This document shows positions 7,402 through 10,972 of a stretch of DNA of 10,972 bases, piece after piece (position 1 is the stretch's first letter; the number at the start of each line of letters is the position of its first letter). The translations under genes and the position numbers were made by a program. Source of the stretch: Cellulomonas sp. (GTDB lineage Bacteria; Actinomycetota; Actinomycetes; Actinomycetales; Cellulomonadaceae); contig DAIDJQ010000129.1 in NCBI GenBank assembly GCA_027451305.1, positions 1 to 10,972 on the forward strand. Direction: 5' to 3'. Below the pieces are notes generated by a model. It had not been told where the DNA came from. It did no database searches and saw only the letters and a list, made by a program, of their open reading frames with translations.

Positions 7402-7713
7402 ATGACCACTCAGCGGGGACCGCGGACCGTCTGGACCGTGCTCTTCGGCGAGACGATCATGACCTGGCCGAGGATCGCCGGGCAGCAGCTGCTCGTCCTC
7501 TGCTTCATCTCGTTGGCGGTCAACGCGAGCCACGACTGGTTTCGCTGGATGAACGTCGCGGTGGCGGTGACCACGCAAGCCTGGATCGGCTACGACGCGA
7601 TGCAGCGGCTGCGCGCCACGCACAGGGCCCGTCACCCGCAGGCGCCGACATCCCGCCCGACGACCGAGCCCTGTCCGGACGATGGGCTCGCGCCGAATCC
7701 CACGAGCAGCTGA
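7402..7713 (+). CDS. Small membrane protein, unrecognised
   Basis: A 103-residue protein I cannot assign to a family. High third-position G+C and a coherent layout support it as real: residues about 28-42 (around LLVLCFISLAV) and 50-65 (around VAVAVTTQAWIGY) are hydrophobic and could form one hairpin of two membrane helices separated by NASHDWFRW. A basic stretch RLRATHRARH follows (about 69-78), and the Pro/Thr-rich hydrophilic tail ends at TGA 7713. The ATG at 7402 is chosen as the first Met with coding-like composition; there is no strong ribosome binding site, and ATG 7459 is an alternative. A TACGGT at 7336-7341 could be its -10. It is the only apparently intact gene between the two 19-bp repeat arrays and lies between two decayed minus-strand genes. 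Confidence 0.62.
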   Translation: MTTQRGPRTVWTVLFGETIMTWPRIAGQQLLVLCFISLAVNASHDWFRWMNVAVAVTTQAWIGYDAMQRLRATHRARHPQAPTSRPTTEPCPDDGLAPNPTSS

Positions 7714-7768
7714 CGACCGCGCCTGGTGCTGAGGTGCGCCGGGCCGACGAACTCGGCGACGCGCGTCG

Positions 7769-7939
7769 TCAGGTCGCCGGATCGGCCGGTGGCCTCTCGA
7801 CGACGGCGGTCCGACCGTCCGGCGTGACGACGCCGGCCTCGTAGGCCAGCACCACGGCCTGCACGCGGTTGCAGGCGCCGAGCTCGTCGAACGCGTGGGC
7901 GACGTGCGTCTTCACGGTGGTCTCGGACAGGAACAGCTC
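7769..7939 (-). pseudogene. 3' fragment of a LuxR/NarL-type response regulator gene
   Basis: Reading the minus strand, ELFLSETTVKTHV continues AHAFDELGACNRVQAVVLAY and ends EAGVVTPDG plus a short tail and TGA at 7771-7769. This is the end of a LuxR-type helix-turn-helix: the recognition helix (SETTVKTHV) and the C-terminal helix (RVQAVVLAYE.G) typical of NarL-family response regulators. The first HTH helix, the linker and the whole phosphoacceptor receiver domain are missing. Upstream of 7939 the frame continues only into unrelated residues and then into the repeat array, so the break lies near 7940. No sensor kinase is present. The substitutions DELGACN where LxxLGxxx is usual suggest relaxed selection. 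Certain as homology, and almost certainly non-functional. Confidence 0.8.
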
Positions 7940-8013
7940 GGGTGACCCGAGGGCCGCACCGGGTGCCGGCGGATCGACGTGCTGGAGGAGTGTCTGCCGG
8001 GGCCGAGCGAGGC

Positions 8014-8122
8014 CGAGATGGGCACATCCCAGCGAGATGGGCACATGTACGTGCTCAGCTCGCTGGGATGTGCTCAGCTCGCTGGGATGTGCTCAGCTCG
8101 CGGGGATGTGCTCAGCTCGCGG
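8014..8122. repeat. Inverted array of a 19-bp repeat (locus 2)
   Basis: The left half has two tandem units, CGAGATGGGCACATCCCAG (8014-8032) and CGAGATGGGCACATGTACG (8033-8051). The right half is inverted: GTGCTCAGCTCGCTGGGAT at 8051-8069 and 8070-8088 (identical), GTGCTCAGCTCGCGGGGAT at 8089-8107 (one change) and a partial copy at 8108-8122. The halves meet at a 6-nt centre ATGTAC (8045-8050). Bases 8014-8044 pair with 8051-8081 at 27 of 31 positions in DNA; two of the four mismatches are G.U pairs in RNA. The array ends 40 bp before the pyrophosphohydrolase start codon. Because 19 is not a multiple of 3, reading frames across it cycle and are not real proteins. Confidence 0.88.
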
Positions 8123-8150
8123 CCCGGTGCCGGGACGGCGGATCGGACGG

Positions 8151-8156
8151 CAGGAT
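8151..8156 (+). promoter_or_regulatory. Ribosome binding site or leaderless -10 of the pyrophosphohydrolase gene
   Basis: CAGGAT precedes the GTG at 8163 by 6 nt. AGGA (8152-8155) is well placed as a Shine-Dalgarno (7-nt spacing), but the hexamer and spacing also match the leaderless -10 geometry seen at 8600 and 9191. The two readings cannot be separated by eye. Confidence 0.35.
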
Positions 8157-8162
8157 GGGCTG

Positions 8163-8522
8163 GTGGACGACGAGCGGGAGATCGCCGCGCTGACCCGGCT
8201 GGTGCGTGAGTTCAGCGTCGAGCGGGACTGGGAACAGTTCCACGACCCGAAGTCCCTGCTGCTGGCCGTGATGGGCGAGGTCGGTGAGCTGGCCGAGCTG
8301 TTCCAGTGGGTGCCGGCCGACGCCGCGGCCCGGCGGTTCACCGAGGACCCCGGCCGGCAGGCCCGCGCGGCCGAGGAGATGGCCGACGTGCTGATCTACC
8401 TGCTGCGGCTGGCCGACGTCCTGGGCGTCGACCTCGGCGAGGTGACGCGCGCCAAGCTGGCGCTCAACCACCGCCGGTTCGTCGCCGACGAGGTGCGAGG
8501 CGTCGCCCCGGACAAGCGCTGA
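8163..8522 (+). CDS. MazG-like nucleotide pyrophosphohydrolase (DCTPP1/RS21-C6 type)
   Basis: A 119-residue all-alpha NTP pyrophosphatase. It reads REFSVERDWEQFHDPKSLLL then MGEVGELAELFQW, which closely follows mammalian dCTP pyrophosphatase 1. The metal-binding signature ExxE...ExxD is complete: E39, E42, E72 and D75 (EEMADVLIYLL). W23, H27 and W49 occupy the conserved base-contact region. It should hydrolyse (d)NTPs, probably dCTP or modified cytosine nucleotides, to monophosphate and pyrophosphate, cleaning the nucleotide pool; it is a cytosolic oligomer in characterised homologs. GTG 8163 is chosen because homology starts right after it and AGGA lies 7 nt upstream. Longer in-frame versions would start inside the repeat array and are rejected. 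The array immediately upstream would sit in or next to its promoter. It is shorter than tandem MazG proteins, as expected for this subfamily. Confidence 0.9.
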   Translation: MDDEREIAALTRLVREFSVERDWEQFHDPKSLLLAVMGEVGELAELFQWVPADAAARRFTEDPGRQARAAEEMADVLIYLLRLADVLGVDLGEVTRAKLALNHRRFVADEVRGVAPDKR

Positions 8523-8575
8523 GCCGCAGACCCGGGGCGCCGACGCGAGCCGGGCATGCGCGTTCGGCATCACCG

Positions 8576-8605
8576 GTGACGGCCGGGACCGAGCGTGCTT
8601 AGCGT
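8576..8605 (+). promoter_or_regulatory. Leaderless promoter of the DHFR-fold gene
   Basis: GTGACG at 8576-8581 (-35 like), an 18-bp spacer and TAGCGT at 8600-8605 (-10) stand exactly 6 nt before the GTG at 8612. Transcription would begin at or next to the start codon. There is no Shine-Dalgarno, which supports a leaderless mRNA. Confidence 0.5.
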
Positions 8606-8611
8606 GACCCC

Positions 8612-9193
8612 GTGCTGATCTACTCGATGGGCGTCTCGGTGGACGGGTTCACGGCCGACCGCGCCGGCGACTTCCAGTGGTCCGTGCCGACCGACGAGCA
8701 GTTCACCGTCCACCTCGAGGAGGTGCGCAGCCTCGGCGTGCACCTGGTGGGCCGCAGGCTCTACGAGACGATGCTGCCCTGGGAGACGGACCCCTCGATG
8801 CGGCACGACGAGCTGCAGAGCGCCTTCGCCGACGCGTGGACCGCCCTGCCGAAGGTCGTCTTCAGCCGCACGCTGACCGGCGTGGCGGGCAACGCCCGCC
8901 TGGCGACGGGTTCGCTGGCGGACGAGATCGCCGCGGCTCGCGCGGCCACGGACAAGCACCTCGCCATCGGGGGGCCCGGACTGGCCGCGCAGGCCGTGCG
9001 GCTCGGCCTGGTCGACGAGTTCTGGGTGTTCCGCAACCCGGTGATCGTCGGCGGCGGGACGCCCTACCTGCCGCCGGTCGCCGAGCGCATCGACCTGGAC
9101 CTCGTCGAGACCCGGACGTTCGCCAACCGCGTGGTCCACGAGCGGTACCGCCTGGCCACCCCGCACATGGCCGGGACGGGCGCCCCGGCCTAG
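8612..9193 (+). CDS. Dihydrofolate reductase family protein (RibD C-terminal fold)
   Basis: A 193-residue cytoplasmic protein of the RibD-C/dihydrofolate-reductase-like superfamily, NADPH-dependent reductases of mostly unknown substrate. Family signs are the N-terminal strand with SVDGFTA (9-15), LVGRRLYETM (45-54), KVVFSRTL (81-88), the dinucleotide-binding IGGPGLAAQAVRLGLVDEFWV (119-139) and the closing PVIVGGGTPYL (143-153). It is much smaller than full RibD (no deaminase domain), and no riboflavin or folate genes are nearby, so a role in those pathways is not supported. The GTG at 8612 lacks a Shine-Dalgarno but follows a leaderless-type promoter. Stop TAG (9191-9193) forms the first half of the next gene's putative -10. 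A stand-alone oxidoreductase is the safest call. Confidence 0.88.
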   Translation: MLIYSMGVSVDGFTADRAGDFQWSVPTDEQFTVHLEEVRSLGVHLVGRRLYETMLPWETDPSMRHDELQSAFADAWTALPKVVFSRTLTGVAGNARLATGSLADEIAAARAATDKHLAIGGPGLAAQAVRLGLVDEFWVFRNPVIVGGGTPYLPPVAERIDLDLVETRTFANRVVHERYRLATPHMAGTGAPA

Positions 9194-9196
9194 CCT
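9191..9196 (+). promoter_or_regulatory. Leaderless -10 of the yciO-like gene
   Basis: TAGCCT is placed 6 nt before the GTG at 9203, the same geometry as the promoter of the upstream gene. Its first three bases are the stop codon of that gene. The -35 position is not convincing, so the yciO-like gene may also be read from upstream. Confidence 0.42.
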
Positions 9197-9202
9197 GACG
9201 CC

Positions 9203-9820
9203 GTGGCCCGCTACGTGGACGTGCACCCCGTCACCCCGCAACCGCGGCTGATCGCGCAGGTGGTGGCGATGCTGCGCGACGGGGCGGTGATCGCCTACCC
9301 CACCGACTCGATGTACGCGCTGGGCACGCTGATGGACAACCACGACGGTGCCGAGCGGATCCGCCGCATCCGGCACCTCGACGAGCACCACCACTTCACG
9401 CTGATGTGCTCCGACTTCGCGCAGCTGGGGCAGCTGGTGCACCTGGACAACAACGAGTTCCGGGCGATCAAGGCGGCCACCCCCGGTCCCTACACGTTCA
9501 TCCTGCAGGCCACGCCCGAGGTGCCGCGCCGGCTGGCGCACGCCAAGAAGCGGTCGGTGGGCGTGCGGATCCCCGACCACCCGGTGGCCCAGGCGCTGCT
9601 GCACGAGCTCGGCGAGCCGCTGCTGTCGTCGTCGCTGCTGATGCCGGGCGCCGAGTGGCCGCTGACCGAAGGGTGGCAGGTCAAGGAGGAGCTGGACGAC
9701 CTCGTGGACGCCGTGGTGGACGGCGGCGACTGCGGGACCACGCCGACCACGGTGGTCGACTGGACCTCCGGCGAGCCCGAGGTGGTCCGCGTCGGCGCGG
9801 GCGACCCCGACCGGTTCTGA
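9203..9820 (+). CDS. yciO: Sua5/YciO/YrdC family protein, YciO type
   Basis: A 205-residue protein that follows E. coli YciO nearly from end to end: an N-terminal HPVTPQPRLI-type stretch, AYPTDSMYALG (31-41), HFTLMCSD (64-71), TPGPYTFIL (93-101), VPRRL (107-111), VGVRIPDHPVAQALL (119-133), LSSSLLMPGAE (141-151), PTTVVD (181-186), and VRVGAGDP close to the end. The YrdC fold binds ATP/L-threonylcarbamoyl-adenylate and RNA. True TsaC/Sua5 makes threonylcarbamoyl-AMP for the t6A37 modification of ANN-decoding tRNAs, whereas the YciO branch is a paralog of less certain role. Length fits the single-domain form without the Sua5 C-terminal domain. GTG start lacks a Shine-Dalgarno and follows a leaderless -10. 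It ends 9 bp before the next gene, suggesting co-transcription. Confidence 0.92.
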   Translation: MARYVDVHPVTPQPRLIAQVVAMLRDGAVIAYPTDSMYALGTLMDNHDGAERIRRIRHLDEHHHFTLMCSDFAQLGQLVHLDNNEFRAIKAATPGPYTFILQATPEVPRRLAHAKKRSVGVRIPDHPVAQALLHELGEPLLSSSLLMPGAEWPLTEGWQVKEELDDLVDAVVDGGDCGTTPTTVVDWTSGEPEVVRVGAGDPDRF

Positions 9821-9829
9821 GCGGCCGCC

Positions 9830-10432
9830 GTGGACGAGCCCGCCGGGCAGGCGCGGCACCGGCGGCGCGCACAGCGGCGAACGGTGGACGACGAGCCTCG
9901 CGGCGCCCGGTACGTCGCGGTGGTGGGTCCGTCGACCTGCACGCTGCTGCAGGCGGACGTCGCGGCGCGGCTGGGCCGCGGGCTGGCCGAGCGCGGTGAC
10001 GTGCTGCTGTGCGGCGGCGGGGACGGTGTGATGGCGGCGGCCGCGCGCGGCGCGGCGGAGGCCGGCGGCGTCGTCGTCGGGATCCTGCCGGGCGACGACC
10101 GGCACGCGGCCAACCCGTGGGTCACCATCGCGCTGGCGACCGGCCTGGGTGAGCTGCGCAACGGGCTGATCGTGCGGGCGGCGGATGCCGTGGTGGCGGT
10201 CGGCGGCAGCTGGGGCACCCTCAGCGAGGTGGCGCTCGCCACCCGGACCGGTGTGCCGGTGGTGTCCCTCGACGGGTGGGCACCGGCCGTGGCGGGCGGC
10301 GTCGCGGCGCAGGACGGGATCCCCGGGCCGGTCGAGGCGGGCACGGTGGACGAGGCGCTGGAGCTGGTCGACCGGCTGCTCGCCGGCCGACGGACGGACG
10401 CCACGGAACGGCCGCGCGGCTCCGGCGGGTGA
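9830..10432 (+). CDS. TIGR00725/LOG-like Rossmann-fold protein
   Basis: A protein of up to 200 residues with the fold of the 'lysine decarboxylase-like'/LOG superfamily, TIGR00725 branch. It shows YVAVVGPS (28-35), the nucleotide-binding CGGGDGVMAAAARGAAEAGG (61-80), VGILPG (83-88), LGELRNGLIVRAADAVVAVG (106-125) and GGSWGTLSEVALA (125-137). In LOG proteins the equivalent PGGxGTxxE motif supports cytokinin-nucleotide phosphoribohydrolase activity; here the Pro is replaced (VGGSWGTLSE), as in TIGR00725 members, whose function is unknown. GTG 9830 is 9 bp after the yciO-like stop. GTG 9884 removes an Arg-rich, poorly conserved 18 residues and is perhaps more likely. No Shine-Dalgarno is present at either site. 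It is probably in an operon with the yciO-like gene. Confidence 0.85.
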   Translation: MDEPAGQARHRRRAQRRTVDDEPRGARYVAVVGPSTCTLLQADVAARLGRGLAERGDVLLCGGGDGVMAAAARGAAEAGGVVVGILPGDDRHAANPWVTIALATGLGELRNGLIVRAADAVVAVGGSWGTLSEVALATRTGVPVVSLDGWAPAVAGGVAAQDGIPGPVEAGTVDEALELVDRLLAGRRTDATERPRGSGG

Positions 10433-10468
10433 CGCGGCGCGACGCGCCAGGCGGGCTCGCCGCTCTGG

Positions 10469-10474
10469 CAGACT
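10469..10474 (+). promoter_or_regulatory. Possible leaderless -10 of the ChrB-like gene
   Basis: CAGACT lies 7 nt before the GTG at 10482. It departs from TANNNT at the first base, and no good -35 is seen. It is listed because its spacing repeats the pattern at 8600 and 9191 and there is no Shine-Dalgarno. Confidence 0.3.
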
Positions 10475-10481
10475 GACCGAC

Positions 10482-10972
10482 GTGGTCGACATCGAGGCGG
10501 CGGAGCCACCCGTCGGACCGGTCCCACCGAGCCCCGACCACTGGCTGCTCCTGATCTACCGGATCCCGTCGGAGCCGAGCCGCCTGCGCGCGGCGGTGTG
10601 GCGGCGTCTGAAGTCGCTCGGCGCCGTGTACGTGCAGAACTCCGTCGCGGCGCTCCCCTCGGGCGACGCCGCGGAGCGTGCCCTCCGTCGGCTGCGCCGC
10701 GAGATCCTCGAGATGGAGGGCACGGCCGTCCTCATGTCCTGCTCGGCGCTGGTCGGCGGCCAGGACGTGCTGGCGCTGTTCCAGGCGGCGCGTGACAGCG
10801 AGTACGAGGAGATCCTCGACAAGTGCCAGGACTTCCACGCGGGGCTCGAGAAGGAGTACACCGCCGAGCACTTCACGTACGGCGAGCTCGAGGAGAACGA
10901 GGTCGAGCTCGTCAAGCTCACCAACTGGTACGGCAAGGTGCTCGCGCGGGACGTCTTCGGGGCCCCGACCCG
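10482..10972 (+). CDS. ChrB N-terminal domain protein (partial, runs off the window)
   Basis: An open frame from GTG 10482 to the last base (163 codons, no stop). After a Pro-rich start it reads HWLLLIYRIPSEPSRLRAAV (20-39), KSLGAVYVQNSVAALP, REILEMEGTAVLMS, ARDSEYEEILDKC, EKEYTAEHFTYGELEENE, and LTNWYGKVLARDVFG. This is the N-terminal domain found in ChrB, the chromate-sensing regulator of chromate resistance operons; actinobacteria often carry this domain as a stand-alone protein of about 170-180 residues annotated as chromate resistance protein. Whether a ChrB C-terminal domain follows, and whether a chrA chromate exporter is downstream, lies outside the window. No chromate or sulfate gene is within it. 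Start codon supported by the position of homology and the leaderless-like CAGACT. Confidence 0.82.
   Translation, partial: MVDIEAAEPPVGPVPPSPDHWLLLIYRIPSEPSRLRAAVWRRLKSLGAVYVQNSVAALPSGDAAERALRRLRREILEMEGTAVLMSCSALVGGQDVLALFQAARDSEYEEILDKCQDFHAGLEKEYTAEHFTYGELEENEVELVKLTNWYGKVLARDVFGAPT

Noticed and set aside
7001..7405. A possible gene starting at ATG 7001 after AGGGGA
   Set aside because: The purine run is 6-7 nt further than ideal, and the product is Cys/Ser/Arg-rich and antisense to the more gene-like permease remnant.
4435..7635. A 1066-codon minus-strand open frame across the EF-G-like gene
   Set aside because: It is antisense to a gene with full family homology, and its composition (His/Arg/Gly/Val-rich) is typical of a GC-rich shadow frame. 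Only the short piece near 7040-7380 reads like real coding sequence.
8014..8122. CRISPR array or plasmid iteron origin
   Set aside because: The repeats are contiguous with no unique spacers and occur in both orientations, there is no cas gene, and no replication initiator gene is nearby in this chromosomal context.
7869..8162. An extended N-terminus for the pyrophosphohydrolase
   Set aside because: The extra 98 codons cross the repeat array and the antisense LuxR fragment, and homology begins only after GTG 8163.
7942..8209. Short + frames across the second repeat array (repeating LAGMCSARWDVLSS-like residues)
   Set aside because: The peptides only mirror a 19-bp DNA repeat cycling through three frames, and overlapping frames look equally repetitive.
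8570..10492. A 640-codon minus-strand frame over four right-hand genes
   Set aside because: It is antisense to four recognised genes, has shadow composition and no domain.

Overview
The window is a GC-rich (over 70% by eye) bacterial chromosome segment. Codon third positions are almost always G or C, several genes start with GTG, and leaderless-looking promoters have a TANNNT -10 about 6 nt before the start codon. Together with the protein families this points to an actinomycete, possibly of the Cellulomonas/Micrococcales type; the genus is a guess. No rRNA, tRNA, CRISPR, intact mobile element or phage gene was seen. All intact genes are on the + strand; the only minus-strand coding traces are two gene fragments.

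Left block (1-4603): a trehalose-synthase-like GH13 enzyme (106-1812), a MATE-family multidrug exporter (1948-3444) with a credible promoter, and a lipoprotein with a degenerate and a canonical FKBP domain (3561-4532). A strong GC-rich hairpin terminator (4555-4603) closes the block. Next comes an EF-G-like GTPase (EF-G2 type, 4648-6708) that lacks several residues used by true EF-G for GTP hydrolysis and guanine recognition.

Middle block (6709-8162): an accessory, partly decayed region of about 1.45 kb. It holds a hairpin and a strongly C-rich tract just after the EF-G-like gene, then a small inverted array of a 19-bp repeat (6918-6987). A minus-strand remnant resembling an FtsX-type ABC permease, one small intact + strand gene for an unrecognised membrane protein (7402-7713), and a minus-strand 3' fragment of a LuxR/NarL-type response regulator (7769-7939) follow. 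A second, larger inverted array of the same 19-bp repeat family lies at 8014-8122. The two arrays bracket the decayed genes. This is the most unusual structure in the window.

Right block (8163-10972): a run of small housekeeping or nucleotide-metabolism genes: a MazG/DCTPP1-like nucleotide pyrophosphohydrolase, a RibD-C/dihydrofolate-reductase-fold protein, a YciO-type Sua5/YrdC protein, a TIGR00725/LOG-like Rossmann protein, and the start of a gene with a ChrB N-terminal domain that runs off the window. Several of them appear to have their own leaderless promoters rather than forming one operon; only the YciO and TIGR00725 genes are spaced like an operon.
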